64,000 bases of DNA from Paramecium tetraurelia (GCF_000165425.1 NW_001799233.1:65256-129255); one strand, 5' to 3'. Shown: positions 49,774 to 63,535, counted from the stretch's first letter. The notes: a model not told the origin generated them from the sequence alone. Numbers and translations are program-made.

Positions 49774-51278
49774 ATCTTGTCTAATATTTATTAAAATAAT
49801 TGAAAAAGAAGGGTTAATGATGGTTGGTTATATAATATAAATAATTTTTAGCGTTACAAACTTCTTATTTTATATTAATTAAATTATGTATAATTAAAGC
49901 TGTTGAATTATAATTATATAAATGGTCATAATTTTGATATTTTTGATCAACACTTACTTAAGTATTATAAGGGTAACAAATCTTATGACCTCATACCACA
50001 AATAATAATATATTACACTAATTAATGAAATTCCATTTTAATTCCACTTCTTAGGTCAATCATACATACCTTTGATCAAACCGATCATTATTAGAATTAA
50101 AATATATAGCTCAATATCATAAAGGATTTCATGATTTTTTTTAATTTGAATAATGGCCTCTCCATTATTGATAAATGTTGATTGCTATTAAGTCAAAAGT
50201 TTTTTGAACTAATCCTTAATATCTTCGGAAAACAATAAAATATTCTATTATTACTATATTATTTATCATTGATTGGCGAATTAGAATAAAATTTTGACTC
50301 AATACTTAGTATAATTTTCATAAAATGGATTTTGTTATTATTTCTCAAAATAGCTTTCAGATTATATCTGTATATCATTTCTAATTAATTTAGATCAGTT
50401 GCTTGTTAACTATGTAATAAAATTATAAAAAATAATTATTAGTTAAAAAATATTATTAGGATCGTTAAGCATAAGTTATACTGTCTATGCTCATTTCTAT
50501 TTCATACATTGATTAGATCGATTATTCAGCATAAACAATCACTTAGTGGTAAATTTAAGAGCATTCATTTATTTTTATTGAAATCAAAAAATTTTTGCTA
50601 CACTTTATTACCTAAATATATTTAAATATCATTCAATTACTTACAACAATACTCAAACTAATGTATTCAATAATAGACCACTTTGATGTACATTTCTAAT
50701 TTATTATAATTATAATGGAAAAGTACGAATATTATATAATACGGTTTCATAATAATTTATATACTTTATTCTTAAAATTTATCCTTTTTTCCATAGCCAA
50801 AAATTAGAATTCGAAACTCGTATAATTAGTTCTGAAAAAAAAACTACTTAAATGTGAGTTTACATTCTTTTATATTGTTATATGTCATCAAAAATTAATA
50901 ATAAATTATATACTTTCCGTTATTTAAAAAATAATGTATTTATAAAAGTTGTCTTATCTACTTTTAAATAGCTTGAAATCAATGTTTTTGCATTCATTTT
51001 ATGTAAAATTAGAGAATGTATACATATAATATTGGTATATATATATTTTATTTCATTTAAATAATTTTTATGGATGCTATATATATTATAATTCAAATAT
51101 ATTAGTAACACCCACCTGATGATGATTAGGTATCTGTATATCATATATATATAATTAAATGAATATTAATTGTTTCTTTAATATTAATTATTAACGATGT
51201 TTACCTTTAATATATAGATATAAATTTTAAATAAATTACATTATATGTCATTTATTATTAGTTTAAATAAAATTAAAA
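49774..51278. other. Long intergenic region between divergent genes
   Basis: About 1.5 kb of very AT-rich DNA between the divergent starts of the giant membrane protein and casein kinase 1 genes. It must hold both promoters. Frames on either strand are short and Ile/Tyr/Asn-rich. No RNA gene recognised. Confidence 0.45.
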
Positions 51279-52538
51279 ATGCTACAATTTGATTAAGAAA
51301 AACCAATAGGGAATTTATATAAAATTACTAATAAGCTTGGAAGTGGATCATTTGGTGAAGTGTTCAAAGGAGTCAACATGGAGACTAATGAGCTGGTGGC
51401 TATTAAATTGGTAAAATTTGAATTTGATTAACCTTAAATAGGAAAGTTAAGAAGCTCAGATGCCTCAAATTAAACATGAATTTTAAATATTATCTGCAAT
51501 TTAAGGAAATGGTATATTATATTTTCTTTTCTTAGGTATTCCTAAAGTACATTGGTTTGGGCAATGGGAAGATAAAACTGTGATGGTTATGGAATTACTA
51601 GGCTACAACTTAGAGTAACTCTTCAATTTAGTGAACAGAAGATTCGAATTAAAGACGATGTTAATGCTTATAGATTAAATGGTATACTAATGAAAAAGAT
51701 CAATTAGTTTTTAGATAGATATCATATCTCTCCTCCATTCAAGAGGATATTTATATCGTGATATAAAGCCAGAAAATTTCCTGATGGGAATCAACAAAAA
51801 ATATAGCATAATCTACATAATTGATTTTGGTTTATCAAAGAAATACAAGGATAAAAAAACTGGTGAACACATTCCTTACAAAGAAAACAAAGGGTTGATT
51901 GGAACTGCCAGATATGTTAGTCTCAACACTCATCTTGGAATAGGTATGCTAATTCATTTAAACGAAGAATAAAGCAGAAGAGATGATATGGAATCTCTGG
52001 GGTATTTGTGGTTATACTGCCTAAAGGGATCACTGCCTTGGCAAGGACTGGATGTAAATAATAGAGAAGAGAAATATGAATTAATTAAGACAATCAAACA
52101 AACTATTTCAATTGAAGATCTATGTCATGGATTACCGAATGAATTTGTTAAATACTTTCAACATTGTAGACAGCTCAAATTCGATGAAGAACCTGATTAC
52201 AAGAGGTTTAAAATGTTATTTAGGGACTTATTTTTTAAATTAGATTTCATTTGGGATTATTAATTCGACTGGATAGAATCACTCTAGCAAGAATAAATCT
52301 AATCTATCATGCACACAAAATATAGTAAGAACTCGTTATCCAGTCTTAAAGGAGGAAGTAATTAATTATCAACTATTCAGGTTAAATTCTGAAGACTGAT
52401 GAGGAAGATGAGGTCTAAGAAAAAATTGAATTCAAAATTGGAGGGGATTCTTAAATAAATTAAAAGAATGTTAAACCGATGTTAAATTTAGATAAACTAA
52501 TAAGCAAGCCGAATTTATTTGAAAGTATCTTCAAATGA
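51279..52538 (+). CDS. CK1: Casein kinase 1 family protein kinase
   Basis: 374 aa after five introns (31, 24, 33, 24 and 23 nt); the length closes. Seen: glycine loop [18 protein letters not shown] lysine, catalytic loop [26 protein letters not shown], and the CK1 signature [14 protein letters not shown], then [11 protein letters not shown] and [11 protein letters not shown]1 family members use SIN in place of the usual APE motif; here it is SLN. Ends with a ~95-aa Ser/Asn/Lys-rich tail. CK1 kinases act on acidic or pre-phosphorylated sites; ciliates have many copies. Confidence 0.93.
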
Positions 52539-53119
52539 TTATAATATTAAATTGATAAGTTATATGTTAAAGACAAAGGATAAGTAATATAAATCTATTT
52601 TTAAATTTCTATATTTCATTATTTTAATTCAATAAACAAAAGTGTTCCTTGAATTATGAAACATAAAACATTCAATAAAATGTATTTCTTAAAATTCCTC
52701 ATTAATGTAATCAGTATCATAATGATATAAAAGCTAAATGATATTTTGATAATAAGTTAATTGACTATAATAACTTTTTTATTTTTACTATATTTTTACA
52801 ACTTTCAGCTTAAAGAAGCGAAATAATTTGATATTATTCCAATTTTATAACAATATCAAGTACACCTTTAATTTCTTTAGATAATTGTTATTAATTAAGT
52901 TAATTTGTATTCATACACAAGACTTAAAGTTATCTTATTAAACAATAAACCTTACAATTTTAATAACTACAATCAAAATATTTATTGAACAATCTATATA
53001 AAAAAAGGATCATTTTAGAAATAATATCTGTTGTTCAACAAAATAATAAGTTTAGTTTTTATTTATAGAATACAAGGGTTTATTAATTTGCATTTTATAT
53101 ATTAATATACTAATAAACT
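52539..53119. other. AT-rich intergenic region between convergent genes
   Basis: About 580 bp between the stops of casein kinase 1 and the YTH gene. Nothing recognised; only very short frames. Confidence 0.5.
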
Positions 53120-53259
53120 TCATTATTATTTTTTTGGACTCTATTAAATATTATTTTTATTATTTAATTATTTCTTTTGTTAAAATTTATTGTTTTGATG
53201 ATTTTAAGTCTGGGGCCTATTGTAATTAGAAGTTTGATAAAAACCAGGATTGTTTAAAG

Positions 53260-53292
<33 letters not shown>

Positions 53293-54275
53293 GTTATTAT
53301 TATTATTATTATTATTATTGTTATTATTGTTATTATTGTTATTATTGTTATTATTATTATTATTACTAGTATTGTTATTATATGGGCTATTATTAGAGTT
53401 GCTGTTATTAATTCCAAAATGAAGGTTAGGCTATAATTATAGTAAAATATACCAACTCCAAACCAAGGGCTTTAGTAATAATATTAATATTATTAATAAC
53501 ATTGATTTTGTATCTATTGCTATTTTCTTCTTTAATAAGAAGCTACGGAAAAAGTAAATGGCATAGATTCAAAGACACTTATATATTCTTAAAACTAGAT
53601 TGCGAAATTTGGATTGGAATCTCTTTCATTTCTCTTTCTTTTCTAAGATAATATAAATTAATAATTACCTCTGAATTGTCCAATTCCTTAAAGGTCTTCA
53701 ACATGCAGCTTTTCTATGGTTAATTTTAGAAGGCAGAATAGATCAAATCGCCATTTTCAATTTAAGTGCAATCAATTAATTCATGAATGCATTTTCCTCC
53801 AGATTATTAAATTGAACTTAATTCGCTATATGGTAAATCTCTTACAAAGACCTTTTGTTTATAGGATTATTACCCATTCAATCTGGAAAGACCCAAACCA
53901 TTTATTCTCCTCTGCCCAATACATAAAATGCATGTTTTCTCTGAAATTACTGACAATTTTAGCCAATCCAATAAAGTGGGATGTCTGGGTAACATTAAAT
54001 AATAGGTAAACTGGACGTGTGGCATCATTTAATTTCTAATTATTACGACTCGAACTAAAGATTTTATAGTATAGCTACCTAGTCCAGATGCCGTATTTAA
54101 TAGCCCGATGAACATTATCTTTAGTTGGAGCACGTATCAAAAAATAAGTTGCTTCTTGTTCAAGAGGTTAATGAATTTTTTGGAGACAATTAAATGTTGT
54201 GGTTACTTCTTCGAAATTTTCATAATTATCTAAATATTTTGCCTCAGGTTATTGGCATGGAGGACTTGTTTGCAT
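53120..54275 (-). CDS. YTH-domain (m6A reader) protein with poly-Q tail
   Basis: 361 aa after three introns (22, 26 and 22 nt). The YTH domain spans about residues 40-190: YFLIRAPTKDNVHRAIKYGI followed by WTR, YLLFNVTQTSHFIGLAKI, MYWAEENKWFGSFQIEW and VFVRDLPYSEL. The tryptophans at IKYGIW and in the MYWAEENKW segment fall where the aromatic cage for N6-methyladenine lies. The C-terminal part is Gln/Asn/Tyr-rich, with a tract of over 30 Gln encoded by TAA/CAA triplets, then NNPGFYQTSNYNRPQTQ. YTH proteins bind m6A in RNA; the Q-rich tail suggests condensate formation (inference). Confidence 0.92.
53262..53366 (-). repeat. (TAA/CAA)n trinucleotide tract encoding poly-Gln
   Basis: On the plus strand a run of ATT with GTT interruptions; on the coding strand TAA and CAA triplets in frame with the YTH protein. 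In standard code the tract appears as poly-Ile/Thr in another frame. Confidence 0.9.
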
Positions 54276-54306
54276 ATTAATATATTTTTTATTTAAATAT
54301 TAATTC

Positions 54307-54632
54307 ATGGATGTATATATATCATTTTATTTCGTTTAGACTGTTTCAGATATCAATCCAAGACCATTTCTTGAGGAAATCACAAGAAAACAGATCATAG
54401 TCAGATTAAAATGGGGATGGGAATTACGAGGTAATAATAATAATAATCTAATTGTAGGGGTTTTAAAAAGTTCTGACTAATACATGAACTTGCATGTAAG
54501 TTTATTAATATGAATCTATAGATGTTGAATACAGAAGAGTATGTCGATGGAAAGAGCAGAGGAATATTAGGAGAAGTGTTGGTTAGATGTAATAATGTTT
54601 TGTACATCAGACAATGTCCTGACGAAAAATGA
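54307..54632 (+). CDS. SNRPF: Small nuclear ribonucleoprotein SmF
   Basis: 81 aa after three introns (27, 27 and 26 nt), nearly a quarter of the gene. The Sm fold of SmF is clear: [60 protein letters not shown] and CNNVLYIR, matching animal SmF almost residue by residue. It lacks the acidic C-terminal tail of the human protein. SmF is one of seven Sm proteins ringing the U-rich site of U1, U2, U4 and U5 snRNAs; a U1 gene with such a site lies at 11.6 kb. The first intron follows only two codons (Met-Asp). Confidence 0.95.
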
Positions 54633-54864
54633 TCCTAAATTTATATAAAAATGCATTAAATTTTAGATATCACAGGCATTTTGATGTAGGTTTTTTCATT
54701 TAAAATATTTGATTTTTTCGAAGTTCTGTGAGGTTTATAGAAGCAAAATTAAATAATAATCACCAAATAATCTATCCTGAGGATAACCTAGAGATCAACT
54801 CAGTATTTATACCTATTGTTTGATACAATATAATATTTTATAAATATTATAATTCTGACTTGCG

Positions 54865-56837
54865 ATGAGCAAACCAATTTTGATCATCTCTAAAATTGAT
54901 TCTCATTCTGGAGAATTTTATCTAATGGAAGAAAAATAATATGAGACCACTGAATAGTATTTTGCTCTTTTTTTATCAAACAACTATAAAAAGGAATATT
55001 TGCTGGATGAGAGAGAATAAAAAGATAATATCTAAAAGGTTAGGTAGATTCGGCATTTTTTAAAGATGATTGAAATCAACTAATAGTATTATTATCTTTT
55101 TAGATACGTTAAAGGAGAGAGAATATAGGATTTTATAGTTAAAATGAGGTGTCAACTAAAAACAATAAACTAAGATATTATTGATTCATTTGTTATTTAA
55201 ATATTAGAAGCATTATTTTAACTACATAAACTAAACATACTAGGTAGAATATTTTCAGCTGAAAATATAATAAATAATTATGGGACTTTAGTTTTAATGG
55301 ATTTTGGTTTTGGACCTGACATAAAATAGGATCACCTAGATATTTTAGCATCACCAGAATAAATAAGAGAATTACTTGACTAAAATTCTCAAATATAAAA
55401 AATTAATTATAGTGCCCTTAAAATTGATTCATGGTTATTAGGTGCATTTTTATATCATCTTGTGAAATTGAGACCTATCAATTCTGTCTAAAATAAAAAT
55501 GTTCCTAATAAAATGCAAATCTTTAAATACACAGATCTCGTCTACTATAACAGCTACATTTAAGAGCAATGTAAAAGCAGTGATTACATAAATGCTTAGA
55601 CTAATAGATATAAATAAACTCTGATAGATTTTATTCATGGTTTATTGACTTATAATACTTAGAAAAGATTGTCGTTCTTAGAGATACATCAAAGTGAATA
55701 CATCAAAAGCTTAAAATTAAATAAATCGGACGAATACATAAATTTCTATACAAATTTTTAAGAAGTAGAGATAATTGAAAAACTAATTATTAGAGGAGGA
55801 ATTTCTTAATCTTTCGTATTGAACTCAGGTCTTTTGCAAGGATAATATGATCTTTTAATAAGTTCACCAGTCAAAATTAATGGTAAGTAAGACACACCGA
55901 ATGAAAAGGAATTAGAATCGTTACATATCACACTTCCTTATACCGCCTCCTTCATATAAGTAGATTCATTTAATAATAATAGGACTCCAAATATTATGAT
56001 ATCTGGAAATAAATCAACTTGGAATAGTTTCGTTATTTTATACTGAATGATACAGCTGATTAAATTAAAGCTGAATATCCGGAAGGGTGTTATAAACTTT
56101 CATTAGTAGCTTAATATGCTTTAAGAAAGCAAAGTTATATTATATTATAAGATCTCATTTAAAAAATACAATCATCTGATTATCCTTGGTAAGGAAGCTT
56201 AGTGACTAACTGGCAAAATTTCAAATAGGAAAATAAGTTTTAATTTTTAAAACATGCCTTATTAAACGCTAGTACTATTACTATTTAGAGCATGGCTTAA
56301 TTATAAGAAGAATTACATAAAAATCCTAAACTAATTGAGAATTTTATTGTTACACAAAAATCTAATGAATTAAATGAGGTTTTTAATAATATTCTCAATG
56401 AGAAAATTATTATTGCTTAAGCTAAAGAGCAAACTTCATTGGATATATACTCAATTTATTAAAGTGTAAGTACTCGAGAGTGTTCTTAAAATCCCGCTGA
56501 AAATTTGAAGTAGTCAGTTCGAGATACTTAATAAGCTGAATGGTTTAAAGGTTTTAAGGAAGTTATCAATCATCTTTTCAAATATTTCAATGAAAATGTT
56601 ACTGATCCAAACTTTAGATAAAAGTACAGTCAAATACTGTTAAAGATTTTGTATTGCAGGCTTATCAATATTATATTTTCTTTTGAAGGTGTAAAAAATC
56701 ATTTTAAAAACATCAATCGTCTTGAAAAAGAAGCAGTTACTCCAGATGAGATTTATTGCTATATAGAATCTAAAGATAACTATGAATTAAAATATATAGA
56801 AATTTAAGACCTTCTGAATAAATATTTTAGACAGTGA
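54865..56837 (+). CDS. Protein-kinase-fold protein, probably pseudokinase
   Basis: About 647 aa if a 29-nt segment at ~56,031 (GTTTCG...ATACAG) is an intron; its GTT start is atypical. An N-terminal kinase fold is recognisable: KEYLLDEREQK, FRYVKGERIQDFI, catalytic region LNILGRIFSAENIINN where HRD is replaced by GRIFSAENI, LVLMDFGFGPD (DFG kept), ASPEQIREL in place of APE, and KIDSWLLGAFLYHLV like the DxWxxG helix. The catalytic Asp is absent and no clear glycine loop was found, so it is probably inactive. The C-terminal half (LLQGQYDLLISSPVKING and beyond) is not recognised. Confidence 0.6.
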
Positions 56838-57971
56838 GCAGTAGTATTCATTATTGATATATCTATCTACATAATTATAATTAATTTGTCTTAGTTAAAC
56901 AACAATATAAAAATTAAAAGCTGTGCTCTTTTTAGATGCTCTAAATATTCAGGAAAAGGGATAATCATATTTTTAGAACGCTCATTTCGTGAAGATATTA
57001 TATCTTTAAATAGTGCAATAACCACTAATCCAAAGTAGATATTTGAGTCTCTATAGCTTTGAAATTGGAAAAGTGCAAATATCAATACATTCACTTAATT
57101 CTCGTCAACTCAACGATTTCAAAGAGCAATATAATTAAAAACCTAAATATAGAGAAAAACTGAATATTTAATTAGCTAGTATTTAATATTCTTAATGAAA
57201 TTTAATGCATAATAGCAATGCATTCTGATAAGAAAACACATATGGTTATTATAATTCAGACCTAATGAAATAAATGAATATGTTTATAATTATAATGTGA
57301 ATTATCGTTCTTTTATTAACAAATGTTATTAGGGATAGTTTAGTAAGGAGTCTATGTTACTGAACGATGAAAAACATCATACTAGATATTTTGAACTTGC
57401 TTTGAGGAATACAATTTCTTTATAAATATGTTTTCATTTTATAGAATCTTAATAATAAAGAATAAAAGCATTGAAAATATAAATAGAAATTTTGTGATTG
57501 AGGAGAAATAATATAAGAATCAAAGTAAATGTATGAGGAGAGCAGAGGAATATAATATATTTTTATTACTCTAAGAAGAGTTTAAGATTTATATATTATA
57601 TAATCAGATGAGATTTCAGTAAATCTCATTGGGGGGATGTTCAATCTAAAGAGTTCAAGAACTCTTCAAGGTCTTGTTGATATTCAACTGGAGAATCAAC
57701 TTAATCGAAATTCTTTATCATAGGGTTTTAAGCTTCTGCCCTTATGGATTCAATAAAGCAAACATCCTCTTCAACCGAACTCTCTGATTTAGCGAATTCA
57801 TTTTTTTAGCATATTGGGTATATCATTTTAACCAGTGTGGGTCTTAAGAGGGATGACATAAATAATTAATTATTTTAATATTTTATTACAACTTATTCAT
57901 TAGATAAGAGTGCAAGAATAATGAATTCGTTTCATCTCTACAAATAATATAATAATGATTTTATTTATTGA
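56838..57971. other. Unresolved region with short coding-like frames on both strands
   Basis: Minus strand 56,891-57,094 starts MNVLIFALFQFQSYRDSNIY and stays open as far as ~56,850; it includes SSRNERSKNMIIPFPEYLEH. Plus strand 57,354-57,497 reads MLLNDEKHHTRYFELALRNT, then 57,500-57,790 has IEEKQYKNQSKCMRRAEEYN in another frame. None could be built into a full gene. Possibly remnants or multi-exon small genes. Confidence 0.3.
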
Positions 57972-58885
<914 letters not shown>

Positions 58886-58948
58886 CTAATATATATTATT
58901 TATTATTTAAATCAAGTTAATAGCATAAATATTACATGATAATACAAT

Positions 58949-60643
58949 TCAAATATTACATTAACAGAGATTAAAAGATATCTATGGATTTGTTTGTAAT
59001 ACTATCATTTATTGATTTTGAGCATTCTAAATATATTTTTGGTTATGCAATTATTCAATACTTATTTTTTTATTCAATTGAGGAACGGTTTATATTTTCT
59101 CATCCGTTTCCAGAATCATTTTTTTACTTGAATTAATTGTGAATAATTCATCATTGTGGATCATTTACAAACATTTTTTGAATTCTTCAAACTAAATTTC
59201 ACCATCATCATTTTCATCAAACACACTTATTATAGTTTCAATGTCTTCTAATTATAATTGATTATTTAGGTCTATTTTCTTTAATAATGCAAATAACTCT
59301 TGCTTATCTAATGCATTGTTGTTTGAAGTATCATATTTTCGAAATAATTACCTTGGACTCATATTGTACTATTATATTAAATTTGATAACTCTTATAATA
59401 TTATCATATGTTTTTTTTGCAAAGACCTTTAAAGCTTTGCTTTTTTTGGTGGTGAAGGATATAAATATTGTTTGAATTCTTCGAAATCAACATATCCATT
59501 TCCATCTTTATCAAATTCATCAAAAATGTATTTCACATCATCATCATTGAAGCTATTGTCAAGATATTAGATGAAGCACTTGAATTCATCCAAATTTAAC
59601 TATTGATCTCCAGATGTATCTACCTTCTAAAATATTTGAGTCAAAGTATCAACATTTGGAATTTTCTATTTCAGATAATTTTAAATGTAAAATAATTTCT
59701 TTTAACAATTGGTTCGTTGCATCTAGAATTTTATAAAATATTCGCTTATATATGGATGACGATATAACGTATCCCAAGAAAACCTGTTTTCTTCCTTTAT
59801 TTATAGACAATTCAAAATAAAGTCCTTACATAACTCATTCACAATAGGCTAATCCGGGAACTTCAAGTTTTAATGAACTATATTGTAAAGGAGTTCACTT
59901 TCAGACCTACCTAACCATGGAGCTTAAACATACTAGATAGTACTTACTTTTTTGATATATTATTTGATATAACATTAATCCTATACTCCAAATATCACTT
60001 TTGCTCGTGTATTATTGACCATTCAATATTTGAGGACTCATATAATATGGAGTTCCAACTTTACTCTCCATTATTTGGTTTTTATAATTACTGATCTGTC
60101 TAGCAAAACCAAAATCGCCTAATTTAAATATTTTCCTATTGTTCTCTATATGAACCAATATATTCGCTGGTTTAAGATCTCGATGCATGATTCCTTACTT
60201 TATTAGTGTAGTGAACGCAGTCAAAATGTCGATTAAAAATTGAAAATGGTCCTCATGTGTTATCTAATGAGTTTTATAAATTAATGATTCCAAATCACCA
60301 TGATTGCAATATTCTAAAATTATATAATAATTATTCTCTGTTTGTAGAACGTCAATGATCTCAATTATATTCGGATTCTTTAGACTCTTTAAAATTTAAA
60401 TTTCATTTAAAAGTTATTTTTCATCATCTACATTTGATTACATACATTACCCACATCCTTCATATCACTTTTTCTAACGAGCTTTATGGCTACATTTTAT
60501 CGAGTGTGAATGTTCATTCCTTTATAGACAGTTCCATAAGCGCCTTTGCCTAATTTTCCTTTTTTAAAATTGTATCTATATGATTCAATTTATTTTTCAT
60601 CAGTCTTGAGTTTACCCAAAGGAGGCTAATTCATTATTTGCAT
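58949..60643 (-). CDS. CDPK: Calcium-dependent protein kinase-like (kinase plus four EF-hands)
   Basis: 548 aa after two introns (23 and 25 nt); the length closes. Kinase domain (~25-290): GKLGKGAYGTVYKG, VAIKLV, IMHRDLKPANILV, LGDFGFARQI, GTPYYMSPQIL, KSDIWSIGLMLYQI. Then a linker and four EF-hands: VDTSGDQQLNLDEF, FDKDGNGYVDFEEF, YDTSNNNALDKQEL and FDENDDGEIQFEEF. Loops 2 and 4 have full calcium ligands; loops 1 and 3 have weaker ones (Gln and Asn replace the usual Gly). This is the plant/alveolate CDPK arrangement. The activation-segment GTPYYMSP recalls ULK/NEK-type kinases more than CaMK. It shares strand with the preceding kinase, with only 64 bp between them. Confidence 0.9.
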
Positions 60644-60987
60644 GCTTATTAATTATAAAATAATGTAATTAATAATAGGTAACAAAAATCAAAAATATAT
60701 ATTATAATTTATGATATTATTGTTCATCATAATCCCTGTTAATTCATAATAATAGATTGCAATAATAAGACTTATATAATATATTCTCGTCATCATTACA
60801 ACAACTATACAAAACTACTCGACTTTAAGAGTTCTGGTAAACACTTCCTTACAATTACATAATTTTAGTTTAACTATCTACTTCTCAAGAGATTTAACTA
60901 ATGTATTCACATAATTCTTTCTTTCTAAAATCATTTTTTTAATGATAAAAATATATTAATACAATTTTTATTTCTTCTACATAATTT

Positions 60988-62979
60988 ATGAAGAGACAAA
61001 GATCACAGTCATGGGAACCTTAAAGTTTTGAAAATAGCGAATTAATGCGTTAGCAATCAGAAAGGCCAATTAATGATCAAAATGTATGAAAAAATCAGAT
61101 ATAGAGCATATTTTCTATGATTGTGAATCATAATTTAATAAAGGATATTTCAATTATTGATACGTACAAGGAGGTTGATAACATATCGATGCACAAAAAG
61201 CATTTTGTTAATTACGTAATAAAAATTAAGACCGATTACTTTGATTATACAGTAGCGAAAAGATATTCAGAATTTGAAAAACTTTATGATTAGGTAAATT
61301 TAATGAATGTTATTTTAGATTTCGAATATTTTACACAAACTGCCTAAATTTCCAGAAAAGAAGTTAATTAAATCGAATTCAAAAAAAAATATTGCCGAAA
61401 GAAGAGAAATGTTAGAATGTAATTCTATAATCAAATCTTATACTAGAGCTACTGAAATACATTTTAAGAAATCTAAACAATCAAATGCACTACTTTTTAA
61501 ACTTTTTAAATATATAATGTGAGCTATATTTATTTATGTAGAACAATTTTTAAAAGGAGGATTTGGTTAAAATGTGAGACTTCATGAAATGAGCAAAGAT
61601 GAATTTGGATTAAGTGACCTAAAAGAAGAAACTAAACTAGTAGCTTCTAATGAATAAGAAAAAATGGTTTTTCATTATATAGCAAAATTAAATGAAAGAA
61701 ATGATGAAAGAAGCAAAACCTTTTAGTATTTTTATATTCATTAAACAGAAAAATGGAAAAATACTTTTTTGGAAAAACACAACACTTGGGATCATAAGTC
61801 TTAAAATTTATGTTGATTGGTGATGACCAAAGACAAAAAGGAGTTATTGAATTATTAAAAAACACTTCAAAAGATTTTCAATCACATATATCTTGTGTTA
61901 GTGGAATGCAATTCTTAAGAAAAATGTTAGAATATGACTATAATCCCTGTAATAAATAGAGTTATGTATTTAGATGCTGATTTCTTTTTAAAAGTATTTG
62001 CTGAAGTAAGTATTAAACAACTTAAAAAAATGGGTGTTTCATTCCATGTCTGTGGAACCAACAAATAACTTTGCAAATAGGATACTCTACTCCTTATTTA
62101 TAAATATGTTAAAGTGAATGATTTAAAACCAGAATTCATATCCTTTTTAGTATTATTAGCATGAGTAATTTAGTTAGAAGATTAGGAAACATTAACTGAA
62201 TTCCAGCAATTTAAAGAGGCTTACCAACAAAAAAAGGAAGAAGGCTTTTAAATCATAATGGACAGCGCAGAAAACCTGCAGAAGGAAACTAACCCTATAA
62301 AATCAAATTCAAAGGAAAAACTCAGTATTCTAGATTAAGAACCATCGATAGAGTAATTGAAGGAAATTGAAAGTAACCAAAGTATAATTTGGAAATAAGT
62401 GCAAGGTTTTTATTGGGTCAATATTAGAATTTGATAATCATCGAATTTAACATGTTTAAGGTCAGATTGTTAAGACTGTACATCCCCTTAAATGTAGTTT
62501 AAATAGGGCAATTGAATTATTAACTACATAAAAACATAAGTGGGTCGAAACAATGATTGTGAGATAGATTATAAAACAAATAGAGAATAATAAATAAATA
62601 GTTGCAGAGACCTACTTATGGTAAGATAAACAACTCTTTAAAAAAGTAGTCTTCTTTTCTGAAGAAACCTTGATCCTTAATGTATTCTATTATTATTACT
62701 TAAGGATGATAATTTCGAAATTTAAATGAGGCCTGTTTTTGATTATCAATCTTATGAACAATATCAAAAGTGCGACGAAAAAAGTATAAAACATCAAATA
62801 ATAAAGGTTAAAAATTATAAGTGACTTATGGAGTCTACAAGAATAATATCACAACCGTAACAATAATCTAAAATTTGTTTGATAAAGTATAACAACTTCA
62901 ATATACTCCTGTGCTTTTAAAAGAAGTAGATTACTTTGAAAAAACAGTTCAATAGCTAAAACTTTTATAAACTGAGTGA
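60988..62979 (+). CDS. PX-domain (phosphoinositide-binding) protein
   Basis: 584 aa after ten introns (21-28 nt), by far the most intron-rich gene here; the length closes only with all ten. The PX domain lies at about residues 45-145: VNYVIKIKTDYFDYTVAKRY SEFEKLYDQ, then LPKFPEKKLIKSN (a PxxP-like element) and ERREMLEQLLKYIL, followed by HYFLNFLNIQQQFL. PX domains bind phosphatidylinositol 3-phosphate on endosomes. The rest has unrecognised folded regions (VLKFMLIGDDQRQKGVIELL; GQIVKTVHPLKCSLNRAIEL; ETYLWQDKQLFKKVVFFSEE), the last possibly START-like. Likely an endosomal or lipid-handling protein. Confidence 0.8.
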
Positions 62980-63124
62980 ATATTTATTATAATAAATAAC
63001 ATCATAATAATCTTCTCATCTAAAGTTTCTTAGCATATTAAATTTGCTCTTGCACTTCATCACTTGGTTTAAAGCTAAACAAAAATATTCGAAGTTCCTT
63101 TATAAATAATTAAAATAAAATAAA

Positions 63125-63535
63125 ATGATTATCAATACTAAAGAGCCATTCGTAATTGTTAAAAATTATAGACAACGTTAATAAGAAGCGAAAAAGGAAT
63201 AAGCAAAATCAAAGTCAATACCTAAACCAAAGGAACTATCAAAAAAGATTGTGAAACCTAAAAAGGTTAATTAAACACAATAACCCACCCCACCAGTGTA
63301 ACCAATTGGCTAAAAGTTAGATCCAACTCTCTTTTCTCAACTTTTTTAATAACATTAACAACAATAACTATTGTTTTAATAATTTATCCAAAATACTTAA
63401 ATCAATTAAATCACTTTGTAAGATGATGATTTAGATTAATATTCTCCTGTATATTTGTATGGTATTCCAAAAACTCCTTAAAATATAGCCATATCAAGAG
63501 GTTCAACTAGAGATGATGATGACTTCAAAATTTGA
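63125..63535 (+). CDS. Small Lys/Gln/Pro-rich hypothetical protein
   Basis: Intronless, 136 aa. Begins MIINTKEPFVIVKNYRQRQQ, then a strongly basic Lys/Pro segment (SKSIPKPKELSKKIVKPKKV), a Gln-rich middle and a C-terminus with DDDLDQYSPVYLYGIPKTP and STRDDDDFKI. Looks mostly disordered. The basic part could bind nucleic acid or microtubules; no family recognised. Starts 145 bp after the PX gene on the same strand. Confidence 0.6.

Noticed and set aside
53226-53417. Minus-strand Ile/Thr-repeat protein
   Set aside because: Wrong frame of the TAA/CAA poly-Gln tract inside the YTH gene.
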